Shown here: piece after piece, positions 24,703 through 32,691 of the stretch
How the letters are laid out: every line of letters starts with the position of its first letter
How positions within the stretch are numbered: position 1 is the stretch's first letter
Program-made: the position numbers and the translations under genes
NCBI RefSeq assembly: GCF_021531435.1
Contig: NZ_JAFBIS010000002.1
Location: 62,001 to 126,000 of the forward strand
Direction of reading: 5' to 3'
DNA: 64,000 bases
DNA from: Oscillibacter valericigenes
Lineage (GTDB): Bacteria; Bacillota; Clostridia; Oscillospirales; Oscillospiraceae
The notes under the pieces: generated by a model
Told to the model about the DNA's origin: nothing
The model's database searches: none
The model's input: the letters and a program-made list of their open reading frames with translations, nothing else

Positions 24703-25428
24703 ATGAGAATAACCGCCTATTCCTACACCAACCAGGGCGGCCGGGAGCATAACGAGGACAGCGTCCGCTGTGCTTTCGGCGAGGCGGGAAGTGTTTTTCT
24801 CCTGGCAGACGGTCTTGGCGGACACGGCTGCGGAGAAGTGGCTTCCCGGATGGCTGTGGATAGCATATATGAGGGGTGTACCACACTGAAGACGGCCTCT
24901 GCGGAAATGCTCCTGACTTTGATGAACGACGCCAACAACAGGATTTTGAATGCACAGAGCAGTCCGGAGCAGTCCGATATGCGTACGACTGCGGTGGCAT
25001 TGCATATCACGGATCAGCGGGCGGCCTGGGCCTATGCGGGCGATTCCCGCCTGTACCATTTCAGCGGCGGTCAGATAGCCCATGTGACGAAGGATCACTC
25101 TGTCACTTACCGTAAATATATGGGCGGGGAGATTTCCTACATGGATATTTATCATGATGATGACCGGACTCGCCTGATGCGGGTTCTGGGCAAGGAAAAC
25201 TGTCGTCCGGAGGGAGAAGAAACAGAAGTTGCGCCGGGAGATGCGTTCTTGCTCTGCTCGGATGGTTTCTGGGAGTATGTATATGATGAGGAAATCCTGA
25301 TTGATTTCCTGAAATCCGAGAGCCCTGCACAGTGGGCCAGGAATATGCTGCTGCGGCATATCCGCCGTGCCGCACCGGGAAATGACAATTTTTCACTGAT
25401 CACTGTGTTTGTGGAGGAAGAAACATGA
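24703..25428 (+). CDS. PP2C-type Ser/Thr phosphatase (second copy)
   Basis: 241-residue PPM phosphatase without extension or membrane helix. Motifs: GGREHNEDSVRC, LLADGLGGHGCGEVAS, TTAVALHI, YAGDSRLYHF, LLCSDGFWEYV and the terminal GNDNFSLITVF. Only three bases separate it from the preceding stop, and it overlaps the VWA gene by ATGA. Closer to the stand-alone StpP type than the first PP2C. It may act on the membrane FHA proteins or on the kinase. Confidence 0.92.
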   Translation: MRITAYSYTNQGGREHNEDSVRCAFGEAGSVFLLADGLGGHGCGEVASRMAVDSIYEGCTTLKTASAEMLLTLMNDANNRILNAQSSPEQSDMRTTAVALHITDQRAAWAYAGDSRLYHFSGGQIAHVTKDHSVTYRKYMGGEISYMDIYHDDDRTRLMRVLGKENCRPEGEETEVAPGDAFLLCSDGFWEYVYDEEILIDFLKSESPAQWARNMLLRHIRRAAPGNDNFSLITVFVEEET

Positions 25429-26927
25429 GACATTTAAAAATCCTGCTTTCCCTCTGCCTTGCAATGCTGTTGGTGCCGGTTTCTGCCTATGCGGCAGGAG
25501 AGGTGGATGTGGTGCAGACATTGGTGCAGGATGACACTCTTTACCTGTGGATGGATACCTCTGCGCTGAGCGATCCTGTGACACAGGTGAATGCAGAGAC
25601 AAACGGGGTCATACTGCCGGTTGCAGGGACTTTGCAAACGGTTGCCCAGGTGGACGGCGGCAGCTATTGTATTTTTTTGCTGGACCGATCCGGCTCCATG
25701 CCCAAGCACAAACAGGAGATCCTGAACTTTATGGATGCCTATACGGCCACCTGCCCGGATGACAGCAAATATGCGCTGGCTACCTTCGGTGATGAGTTTG
25801 AACTGGTAGCTGATGATCTGGATGGGGAGGATTTGGCTGCGGCTCTGGATCAGGTCAGCTACAGCACACAGAACACCAGGCTGTATGAAGGTACGGCAAA
25901 AGCGTTGGATCATCTGGCGAAGCGGCAGCGCCGCGGCGGAGAAATACACAGCCTTGTATTGCTGACAGACGGTGTGGAGGATGCGCCAAGTTCTGCAGTG
26001 ACATTTGAGGAATTGCTGGAGCTTGCTAGTGAAGCAGGTGTACTGTTGCATGCAGTAGGCTTTGGCGATGATCAGGCATCCCTTGAGAAGCTGCAAGCCA
26101 TTGCAGAAGCGGGCGGAGGACGCTGCGGTGTTCCCGGAGCAGAGCTTAGGCCTGCTGCGTTGGCAGAACAAATGACAGCAGAGATGAATCTGCTGCGGAT
26201 GGCTACATTTGACCTGTCCGGCTATACTGGTCCCAAAGGCCCGCAGAGCGTAAAACTGACGTTGGCTGCCGGGGCGCAATTGCTGGGCAAAACCGAGGCG
26301 GTGGTAAATTTATCCGGTGGTACAGGCAGCGGCATGGAAACGCAGACAGTGCTGCCTGACGAGGGCTCGGAAGAGAAAGATCATATCCCTCCGACGGCTG
26401 AGGAAAGAGAGCCGGAAGCTCCTTCGGCAGAAGGAGCGCTCCCTGAAGTGAATGCAGAACTGCAGGATGCGGCAGCTGCAGAGAAAGAGACGCCCGCTGT
26501 GAGCAGTATCGTAATCGCCGGAGCTGTGGCGGCTGTGGCGGCAGTCGTTCTGGCAGTTGTAGCGTTTATGAAACGCAAAAAGCGGGATCAGCCCGAACAG
26601 TCTTCTGAGGAACCTGTTTCACCAGACAATGACCCCAATCAGGGAATTTATATGCGTCTGGAGGTAGAGCAAGGCACTTATATCGGAAAACAGACTGATT
26701 TTGGCTTGGAAGATGAGTTGCTGGTTGGATTGGGCGGGCACATTGCTTTCTCCCAATTACCGGCTCGCAGTGCCCGTATCTTTGCGGCAGATGGCGTCGT
26801 GTATATTGAACCGCTAGAGTTTGTTCAGGAAGTGTGTGTGAATGGCTTGCCGATAGCCATGCCCAATATTCTGCGAAGTGGGGATATCATTACGATTGGA
26901 GAAACGCAATTTTGCCTCAAATTTTGA
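25425..26927 (+). CDS. Secreted-domain VWA protein with membrane helix and degenerate FHA domain
   Basis: 500 residues. Signal sequence 1-24. VWA domain about 78-260 with a complete MIDAS: DRSGSM, a Thr in NTRLYEGTAKAL and LLTDGVED. A beta-rich stretch and an acidic linker follow. A membrane helix at about 362-385 ends in MKRKKRD. The C-terminal about 95 residues look FHA-like (GTYIGKQTDFGL, VCVNGLPI, GDIITIGETQFCLKF) but lack the Gly-Arg and Ser-x-x-His pocket residues, so phosphothreonine binding may be lost. Last gene of the operon. The VWA part is expected outside the cell, binding a metal-dependent ligand. Confidence 0.88.
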   Translation: MRHLKILLSLCLAMLLVPVSAYAAGEVDVVQTLVQDDTLYLWMDTSALSDPVTQVNAETNGVILPVAGTLQTVAQVDGGSYCIFLLDRSGSMPKHKQEILNFMDAYTATCPDDSKYALATFGDEFELVADDLDGEDLAAALDQVSYSTQNTRLYEGTAKALDHLAKRQRRGGEIHSLVLLTDGVEDAPSSAVTFEELLELASEAGVLLHAVGFGDDQASLEKLQAIAEAGGGRCGVPGAELRPAALAEQMTAEMNLLRMATFDLSGYTGPKGPQSVKLTLAAGAQLLGKTEAVVNLSGGTGSGMETQTVLPDEGSEEKDHIPPTAEEREPEAPSAEGALPEVNAELQDAAAAEKETPAVSSIVIAGAVAAVAAVVLAVVAFMKRKKRDQPEQSSEEPVSPDNDPNQGIYMRLEVEQGTYIGKQTDFGLEDELLVGLGGHIAFSQLPARSARIFAADGVVYIEPLEFVQEVCVNGLPIAMPNILRSGDIITIGETQFCLKF

Positions 26928-27180
26928 TAAGTTGAGCGGCTTGCGTACGTTGGAGAGTTGCTTTCGAGTTTATTCATAATGGATGAAAACGGGAATTCCC
27001 ATTCTTTAACTGAGTAGGCATGCCCTGCGTGGCTCAAAAATTTAGCCTTATTTTTAGCCTTAGGGGAATAACATCGGGCGGCTTTAGACGGGACAAGCTA
27101 AAAAGTTGAAATCAAGAAAACCATTGCGGCGCAACACTTTCCGGCATTTGCCAAAACCGGCTAAAACCCGGCTTGCTCGA
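26928..27180. other. Right end of the island, non-coding
   Basis: Holds the palindrome GGGAATTCCC (26992-27001), the arm-site copy at 27044-27062 and an ATTGCGGCGCAA word shared with the loop of the orphan terminator at 18561. No coding frame of interest. Confidence 0.6.
27044..27062 (+). repeat. Right-end copy of the candidate integrase arm site
   Basis: AGCCTTATTTTTAGCCTTA, itself two AGCCTTA heptamers separated by TTTTT, matching the left-end copy at 14579-14595 over 17 bases. Confidence 0.55.
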
Positions 27181-27203
27181 TTCAAATCCGGGTGTCACCT
27201 CCA
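27181..27203 (+). repeat. attR core (displaced tRNA-Cys 3' end)
   Basis: 23-base exact copy of 14495-14517. The tRNA 5' half is missing here, so this is the ancestral 3' end of tRNA-Cys pushed right by integration. Confidence 0.92.
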
Positions 27204-27206
27204 GAA

Positions 27207-27235
27207 AGAGACAGGTTTGTGCCTGTCTCTTTTTT
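27207..27235 (+). terminator. Ancestral terminator of the tRNA-Cys gene
   Basis: Stem AGAGACAGG/CCTGTCTCT with TTTGTG loop and five T, 3 bases after the right att core. Confidence 0.88.
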
Positions 27236-27379
27236 ACTTTCGATGATAGAATTCTGGAGCAAGGTCTGGCTGAAAAGTGAAAGTGCATGCGGCGCTTTGC
27301 GGTATTCGATTTTGACGACGGGGCGCAGTGCATCAACGGAGCTGGTTGTAAAAAATTTTTAAATCTTCTCCCGCAAGGC

Positions 27380-27408
27380 TTGACGGCGGGTGGAAAAACC
27401 TGCATGAT
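27380..27408 (+). promoter_or_regulatory. Promoter of the TPM-like/pspA operon
   Basis: TTGACG at 27380-27385 and CATGAT at 27403-27408, 17-base spacer. The leader carries a hairpin (ACCGCCC/GGGCGGT, about 27420-27439) just before the ribosome site. Confidence 0.55.
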
Positions 27409-27456
27409 AGAGCATAGAAACCGCCCCGGACGGGCGGTCTGAGAGAGGAGAGAACT

Positions 27457-28497
27457 ATGGGCAGATCAGGCGGTGGAGGCGGCCATGGCGGCGGCTTTTC
27501 CGGCGGGGGATTCTCCGGCGGCGGTCGCTCTTCCGGAGGCTTTTCCGGCGGCCGCAGCAGCGGGCGTTCCGGCGGTTACGGCGGGGGCCGGCCCAGCGGC
27601 GGCCCTGGGTTTGGGCCGGGACCCGGCGGCTTCCGTCCCGGCTTCGGCGGCGTCCGGACAGGACCGATCATCATTCACAACGCACCCAGGTATGGCGGCG
27701 GCTCAAACAGCGGCGGAAACCGCAATGGCCGGAAGAACAGCGGCTGCGGGACGGCACTTTTGATCGTCTGCGTTGTATTGGTACTGCTTGCGGTGCTTTC
27801 CGCGGTGATGGGAGCGGCTTCTTCCGGAGGCAATATTCAGAAGTCTACATACCAGCGGGAAAAGCTGCCCGCTTCGGCGGTCGTGGAGACCGGATATTAT
27901 ACGGACGAGGGCGGCTGGTTCTCCAACTGGAATGAACTGGAAGCAGGCATGAAGTCCTTCTACCGGGAGACCGGCGTGCAGCCTTACCTGTACCTTCTGC
28001 CGAATGGAACGACGACCTCCGTCAGCGAGCTGACCGGGTTCGCGGAGGAGCTGTACGGAGAGCTGTTCCAGGACGAGGGACATTTCCTCCTGGTGTTCTG
28101 CGACGATAACAACGGCAGCTATAACTGCGGCTACACCGTGGGCAGCCAGGCCAAGACCGTCATGGATGATGAGGCCATCGCTATCCTGGCGGACTATCTG
28201 GACCGATATTATAACGACTACTCCATCAGCGAGGAGGAGATCTTCTCCAAGACTTTTGAAGATACCGGGGAGCGCATTATGACGGTGACGAAATCCCCCG
28301 CGGGAACCATTGCGGTGTGCGTGGCTGTCATCATTGTGGCGGCGCTGGTGTTCGTCACCCTGAAAAAGCGCCGGGAACAGAAGGAGAAGGAACAGCGGCA
28401 GATGGAGGACATCCTGAAAACACCGCTGGAGAAATTCGGCGACCAGGATGTGGAAAACCTGGCAAAGAAATACGAACAAGACAGCAAATCTGAATAA
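27457..28497 (+). CDS. Gly-rich TPM-domain-like membrane protein
   Basis: 346 residues in four parts. An N-terminal Gly/Ser/Arg-rich low-complexity region (1-85, GGGFSGGGFSGGG type) is followed by a membrane helix (about 97-120). A roughly 150-residue outer domain (WFSNWNELEAGMKSFYRETG...LVFCDDNNGSYNCGYTVGSQA) resembles TPM/YgcG-type phosphatase-like folds. A second membrane helix near 285-307 and a basic C-terminal tail complete it. The Gly-rich part appears cytoplasmic. It is encoded 22 bases before a PspA gene, which suggests a membrane-stress role, in line with TPM proteins beside PspA in Firmicutes. Start has AGAGAGGAGAG upstream. Confidence 0.72.
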   Translation: MGRSGGGGGHGGGFSGGGFSGGGRSSGGFSGGRSSGRSGGYGGGRPSGGPGFGPGPGGFRPGFGGVRTGPIIIHNAPRYGGGSNSGGNRNGRKNSGCGTALLIVCVVLVLLAVLSAVMGAASSGGNIQKSTYQREKLPASAVVETGYYTDEGGWFSNWNELEAGMKSFYRETGVQPYLYLLPNGTTTSVSELTGFAEELYGELFQDEGHFLLVFCDDNNGSYNCGYTVGSQAKTVMDDEAIAILADYLDRYYNDYSISEEEIFSKTFEDTGERIMTVTKSPAGTIAVCVAVIIVAALVFVTLKKRREQKEKEQRQMEDILKTPLEKFGDQDVENLAKKYEQDSKSE

Positions 28498-28519
28498 ACA
28501 TATCGAGAGGAGAAACGAC

Positions 28520-29200
28520 ATGGCGATTTTGGAACGTTTCGGAGACATTATCAAGGCGAATATCAACGACCTGCTGGACAAGTGCGAGGACCCGGCGAAG
28601 ATGATCGACCAGTATCTGCGGGACCTGACGGAGAGCCTGGCCGAGGTGAAGAAGGAGACCGCCGGCGTCATGGCGGAGGAGACCCGGGCCAAGCGGATGC
28701 TGGACGAAAACGCCGCTGAGATCGAAAAGTACGACGGCCTGGCCCGGAAGGCCCTGACTGCCGGCAACGAGGGCGACGCCAAGGTGTTCCTGAGCAAGAA
28801 GCAGTCCCTGGTGGAGAAGTCCGTCAGCCTGCAGGCCACCTATGATGCGGCTCACGCCAATGCCCAGAAGATGCGCCAGATGCACGACAAGCTGGTGAGC
28901 GACATCGAGGAGCTGAACGGCCGCCGGGAGATGGTCAAGGCCAAGATGGCCGTGGCCAAGACCCAGGAGAAGGTGAACAAGGTGGCCTCCAGCACCGACA
29001 AGGCCGCCGGAGCCATGGACGCTTTCGCCCGCATGGAGCGCAAAGCCGACCAGATGCTGGACCAGGCCAACGCCATGGCCGAGCTGTCCGCCGCACCCAA
29101 GGACGAGGCCGCTGAGCTGGAGGCGAAGTACGCCGCCCAGGGCAGCTCCTCCGCCGTGGACGCCGAGCTTGCCAAGCTGAAGGCCGAGATGGGACTGTAA
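28520..29200 (+). CDS. pspA: PspA/IM30 family membrane-stress protein
   Basis: 226-residue, almost entirely helical coiled-coil protein of the PspA/Vipp1 family. The N-terminal amphipathic helix ILERFGDIIKANINDLLDK and the next segment CEDPAKMIDQYLRDLTESL are diagnostic. Length equals ordinary PspA. It binds stressed inner membrane and forms ESCRT-III-like assemblies. It is cotranscribed with the TPM-like protein gene, 22 bases upstream. The start ATG at 28520 follows GAGAGGAGAAAC, and the longer open frame 5' of it is out of context. A strong bidirectional terminator follows. Confidence 0.92.
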   Translation: MAILERFGDIIKANINDLLDKCEDPAKMIDQYLRDLTESLAEVKKETAGVMAEETRAKRMLDENAAEIEKYDGLARKALTAGNEGDAKVFLSKKQSLVEKSVSLQATYDAAHANAQKMRQMHDKLVSDIEELNGRREMVKAKMAVAKTQEKVNKVASSTDKAAGAMDAFARMERKADQMLDQANAMAELSAAPKDEAAELEAKYAAQGSSSAVDAELAKLKAEMGL

Positions 29201-29217
29201 AGCTCAGATACCGAGTG

Positions 29218-29251
29218 AAAAAAGGAAGCGCCCGCGGGCGCTTCCTTTTTT
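29218..29251. terminator. Bidirectional terminator between pspA and the amidohydrolase gene
   Basis: AAAAAAGGAAGCGCCC and its exact complement with a GC centre, giving T-runs on both strands for the two convergent genes. Confidence 0.9.
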
Positions 29252-29262
29252 GCTCGAAACAG

Positions 29263-30486
29263 TCAGTTTTTGTGCTCCTCCAGCCAGCGCAGGGCGGCAT
29301 AAGCGTACACCGCGCTGCCGCCGGGAAGAACGCTCTCATCGAATTTCGCCATGGGATGGTGCTGGGGATAGCGGTAGCCCTTCTCCGGCTGTCCGGCGGC
29401 CAGAGCCAGCATAACAGAGGGTACCTCCTGGCTGACATAGGCGAAGTCCTCGGACCCGGCGGATTTGGAGGAGCCGCCGCCCATGGCGCTCAGCTCCGCA
29501 ACGGAAAAGGCCTTTTCCTGACCCAGCAGCTCTTTCATATACTTTCCGCAGCAGAGGGACAGGTCCTTGTCATTGACCAGGGTGGGGCAGCCACTGCCGT
29601 AGGTCACGGAGGCTTCGGCCCGGAAGGATTTGGCGGTGCCCTCGGCGATCTCCGTCATCCGCTGCTTGATGAAAGCGCGGGTCTCCTCGTCAAAGGTGCG
29701 GATGCTTCCGCCCATGGTGACGGTGTCCGGGATGACGTTGGCGGCGGTGCCGGCGTTCATGGTGCCGATGGTCAGCACGGCTTGGTCTTGCATGGCCAGC
29801 TCCCGGGCGTGGATCTCCTGGAGGGCGATGAGAATGTGGGCGGCGGCGGTCAGGGGGTCCACGCCGGTGTTGGGCATGGAGCCGTGGCAGCCCTTGCCCT
29901 GGACCTTGATCTCAAAATAGTCCGCCGCCGGGGCGCTGACGCCGGGGGCGGAGACGATGACCGTGCCCGCCGGGAAGGGCATGCCCGCCATGACGTGGAT
30001 CATCAGCGCCGCGTCCACCTTGGGGTTTTCCAGCAGGCCCGCTTCGATCATGTCGTGGGAGCCCTCGAAAATCTCCTCGGCGGGCTGGAACATCAGCTTC
30101 ACGGTGCCGTCGATCTCGTTCTCATGGGCCTTCAGCAGACGGGCGGCGCCCAGCAGCATGGCGGTGTGCAGATCGTGGCCGCAGGCGTGCATTCTGCCGT
30201 TTTGGGACGCGAAGTCCACATCGGCTTCCTCACGGATGGGCAGGGCGTCCATGTCCGCCCGCAGCAAAAACACCTTTCCCGGACGTTTGCCGCCCACCAG
30301 GGCGACTACACCGGCGCGGCCGCAGTCCACCGGCTGAAGGCCCATGTCCGCCAGCTCTTTTTTGACAAAAGCAAGAGTCTCACCGATGTCGAAGTCAGTC
30401 CCCGGGCACTGGTGCAGGGTACGGCGTTCCGATAAAATTTGGCTTTGGATCTCATTCGCTTCGCGGAGCAGCGTTTCGGGTTTCAT
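29263..30486 (-). CDS. M20-family amidohydrolase (hippurate hydrolase/aminoacylase type)
   Basis: 407-residue metal-dependent amidohydrolase. Metal ligands are visible in RADMDALPI, HACGHDLHTAML, the FQPAEEIFEGSHDMIEAG block, IHVMAGMPFP and the C-terminal QHHPMAKFDES. A lid or dimerisation domain occupies about 180-290. The family removes acyl groups from amino acids or splits small amides; the true substrate is unknown. No signal peptide, so cytoplasmic. A monocistronic unit convergent with pspA. Start is ATG at 30486. Confidence 0.88.
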   Translation of the reverse strand: MKPETLLREANEIQSQILSERRTLHQCPGTDFDIGETLAFVKKELADMGLQPVDCGRAGVVALVGGKRPGKVFLLRADMDALPIREEADVDFASQNGRMHACGHDLHTAMLLGAARLLKAHENEIDGTVKLMFQPAEEIFEGSHDMIEAGLLENPKVDAALMIHVMAGMPFPAGTVIVSAPGVSAPAADYFEIKVQGKGCHGSMPNTGVDPLTAAAHILIALQEIHARELAMQDQAVLTIGTMNAGTAANVIPDTVTMGGSIRTFDEETRAFIKQRMTEIAEGTAKSFRAEASVTYGSGCPTLVNDKDLSLCCGKYMKELLGQEKAFSVAELSAMGGGSSKSAGSEDFAYVSQEVPSVMLALAAGQPEKGYRYPQHHPMAKFDESVLPGGSAVYAYAALRWLEEHKN

Positions 30487-30570
30487 ACCTATGACCTCCC
30501 AACAGTCTTTTGTATTGCTTCTAGTATATTACAATTTCAGCGATATTTCCATGGTTATACGGGGAAAATG

Positions 30571-30600
30571 AAAAACCACCTGCCGAAGACAGGTGGTTTT
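30571..30600 (-). terminator. Terminator of tRNA-Ala
   Basis: On the minus strand: AAAAACCACCTG, short TTCG-type loop, CAGGTGGTTTTT, immediately after the tRNA CCA. Confidence 0.85.
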
Positions 30601-30676
30601 TGGTGGAGACGAAGAGGATCGAACTCTCGACCTTACGGATGCGAACCGTACGCTCTCCCAGCTGAGCTACGCCCCC
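30601..30676 (-). tRNA. tRNA-Ala(CGC)
   Basis: Acceptor GGGGGCG/CGTCTCC with the G3-U70 identity pair of alanine tRNA, anticodon stem TACGG/CCGTA with loop TTCGCAT (anticodon CGC), encoded CCA. Confidence 0.94.
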
Positions 30677-30707
30677 ATTTGCCGCCGGGATTCCAGCGGC
30701 AAATGAT

Positions 30708-30735
30708 ATTATACCATATTTTCCGGACTTGTAAA
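30708..30735 (-). promoter_or_regulatory. Promoter of tRNA-Ala
   Basis: Minus strand TTTACA (30730-30735), 16-base spacer, TATAAT (30708-30713). The short leader contains a perfect 10-bp hairpin (30678-30705). Confidence 0.75.
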
Positions 30736-30765
30736 GACTGATTTTTGGAAATGTGAAAATTTCAG

Positions 30766-30794
30766 TTGATAATTCCGGAAGAGTATAGTACAAT
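30766..30794 (+). promoter_or_regulatory. Promoter of the SRP RNA
   Basis: TTGATA at 30766-30771 and TACAAT at 30789-30794 with a 17-base spacer, about 18 bases before the RNA. Confidence 0.75.
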
Positions 30795-30811
30795 AAATAA
30801 ACGATTTGAAC

Positions 30812-30957
30812 AAGTCCTCCGCAAGCAGCTGCGGAGCCGGTCTCGCGCAATGGGACCCTGTGAATCATGTCAGGCGGGGAACCGAGCAGCATTAAGCGGG
30901 ATGTTCCATGTGCCGCGAGGGTGCCGGATCCGCAGCTGCTTACGGAGGACTTTTTTG
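30812..30957 (+). ncRNA. ffs: Signal recognition particle RNA
   Basis: Long rod-like RNA of about 145 bases. The 5' arm AGTCCTCCGCAAGCAGCTGC pairs with the 3' arm (30930-30951), and the apical domain has the universal SRP core: GTCAGG, GGGGAA, GAGCAGC and AAGCGG. The 3' arm plus six T doubles as terminator. Its position just upstream of dnaX is the conserved Firmicutes order. It scaffolds Ffh for cotranslational targeting. Confidence 0.9.
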
Positions 30958-30976
30958 TTTGCTTTGGAGGAACTTC

Positions 30977-32677
30977 ATGTATCAGGCCCTGTATCGCAAA
31001 TGGCGGCCAAAGGTGTTTTCCGACGTCATTGGCCAGTCCCATATCACCCAGACCCTGCAAAAGCAGGTGGCCGAGGGCCGGACCTCCCACGCCTACCTGT
31101 TCACCGGGACCCGGGGCACCGGCAAGACCACCTGCGCCAAGATCCTGGCCAAGGCCGTCAACTGTGAGCATCCGGTGAACGGCGACCCCTGCTGCCAGTG
31201 TCCTAGCTGCCTGGGCATCGAGAGCGGCAGCTTCCTGGATGTGCTGGAGCTGGACGCCGCGTCCAACAACGGCGTGGACCAGGTGCGGGCCCTGCGGGAC
31301 GAGGCCATTTACTCCCCCGCCAATGTGAAGAAGCGGGTGTACATCGTGGACGAGGTCCACATGCTGTCCACCCCCGCTTTCAACGCACTGCTGAAGATCC
31401 TGGAGGAGCCGCCGGAGCATCTGATGTTCATTCTGGCCACCACGGAGCTGCACAAGGTGCCTGCCACCATCCTCTCCCGGTGCCAGCGGTTCTCCTTCAA
31501 GCGCATCACCCCGGCGGATATTGCCGCGAGGCTTTCCTATGTGGCCGGGCAGGAGGGCATCGACCTGCGGCCCGACGGCGCGGAGATCCTGTCCCGGCTG
31601 GCGGACGGCGCCCTGCGGGACGGCCTGAGCCTGCTGGACCAGTGTGCCGCCGCCGGAGGCGCCATCGACAGCGCCGCGGTGCTGGATGTGCTGGGCCTGG
31701 CGGGGAACCTCCAGACCGCGCAGCTGCTGGAGTGCGTGCTGCGGCGGGACGCTAAGGCGGCACTGCTGCTGCTGAACCAGCTCTATGCCGGAGGCAAGGA
31801 TGTGGGCGCCGTGCTGGGGGAGCTTTCCACCCTGGTGCGGGATCTGCTGCTGCGGCGGACCGCCCCGGAGGGCGGCGCGGCGCTGCTGTCCGGCGGGTAC
31901 GATACCGCGACGCTGGACCGGCTGGGGAAGGATGTCCCCGCCGCCCGGTTCTTATATCTGGCCACTACGCTGCAGAAGGTGACGGCGGAGCTGTACGCCA
32001 GCTCCAACCGCCGCACGGACGCGGAGCTGTGCCTCATCCGGCTGTGCGATGAGAGCCTCTCCGGTGACTTGACGGCTCTGGAGAGCCGTATCCAGCGGCT
32101 GGAGGACGCCGCCGCCCGGGGCGAGGTCGTTCGGACCGCCGTGCGGGAGAGCGTGAAGAAAAAGGAACAGCCGGCGCCAAAAGCGGAGGACGCGCCTCCC
32201 TGGGAGGAGCCGCCGCTGCCAGAGGAGCCGCCTCTGCCCGACGAGCCGGGCTCCCGGACCTATGACGTGCCGGAGGAACCGGAGCCTGTGGCTCCGCCCC
32301 CGCCGCCGAAGCGGGAGCCGGTTCAGGAAGCGCCCGGCCCGGCGCCGTCTGCAGCTCCTGTGAGCGGCAACTGGTGGCGGGCCCTGGCGGAGGGCTGCAA
32401 GGGCCGCCTGCCGCCCATGTACCGGGTATTTCTCGACATGTGCGTGGGTACGCTGGACGGCGACCAGCTGACCGTCTATGCCCCCGATGACATCACGCTG
32501 GGACGGCTGGACAATGACCGGGTACGGGGCGTTCTGGGAGAGGAGGCCCTCAGGGTTTCCGGGACACCTGTGCGGCTGGTGCTCAGGGTCGGCGAGCCGC
32601 CTAAGACATCCACAAAGGAAAATTTACAGAATCTGCTGAAATTCGGCAGCCAGTTCGACAATATTGAGATCAAATAA
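30977..32677 (+). CDS. dnaX: DNA polymerase III gamma/tau subunit
   Basis: 566-residue clamp-loader subunit. N-terminal AAA+ ATPase: MYQALYRKWRP opening, Walker A in GTRGTGKTT, four zinc cysteines (C-EHPVNGDPCCQCPSC), Walker B VYIVDEVHML and the arginine-finger motif ILSRCQRF. Middle domain about 170-370; then a Pro/Glu-rich linker (about 400-460) and a tau-like C-terminal domain. The start is set by TTTGGAGG before ATG 30977; an earlier in-frame codon lies inside the SRP RNA. It directly follows ffs and precedes ybaB. Confidence 0.96.
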   Translation: MYQALYRKWRPKVFSDVIGQSHITQTLQKQVAEGRTSHAYLFTGTRGTGKTTCAKILAKAVNCEHPVNGDPCCQCPSCLGIESGSFLDVLELDAASNNGVDQVRALRDEAIYSPANVKKRVYIVDEVHMLSTPAFNALLKILEEPPEHLMFILATTELHKVPATILSRCQRFSFKRITPADIAARLSYVAGQEGIDLRPDGAEILSRLADGALRDGLSLLDQCAAAGGAIDSAAVLDVLGLAGNLQTAQLLECVLRRDAKAALLLLNQLYAGGKDVGAVLGELSTLVRDLLLRRTAPEGGAALLSGGYDTATLDRLGKDVPAARFLYLATTLQKVTAELYASSNRRTDAELCLIRLCDESLSGDLTALESRIQRLEDAAARGEVVRTAVRESVKKKEQPAPKAEDAPPWEEPPLPEEPPLPDEPGSRTYDVPEEPEPVAPPPPPKREPVQEAPGPAPSAAPVSGNWWRALAEGCKGRLPPMYRVFLDMCVGTLDGDQLTVYAPDDITLGRLDNDRVRGVLGEEALRVSGTPVRLVLRVGEPPKTSTKENLQNLLKFGSQFDNIEIK

Positions 32678-32691
32678 AGGAGATAACAGAT

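Larger units (their letters stand above)
14495..27203. mobile_element. 12.7-kb genomic island integrated in tRNA-Cys
   Basis: Bounded by a 23-bp perfect direct repeat of the tRNA-Cys 3' end (14495-14517 and 27181-27203). The tRNA-proximal end encodes a tyrosine integrase reading toward the tRNA, an excisionase-like protein and a second tyrosine recombinase. The rest holds about 2 kb of non-coding, repeat-rich DNA and a six-gene kinase/phosphatase/FHA operon. No replication, mobilization or conjugation gene is visible, so it would need help to transfer. The host's native tRNA terminator lies directly after the right repeat (27207-27235), which supports the boundary. Confidence 0.9.
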
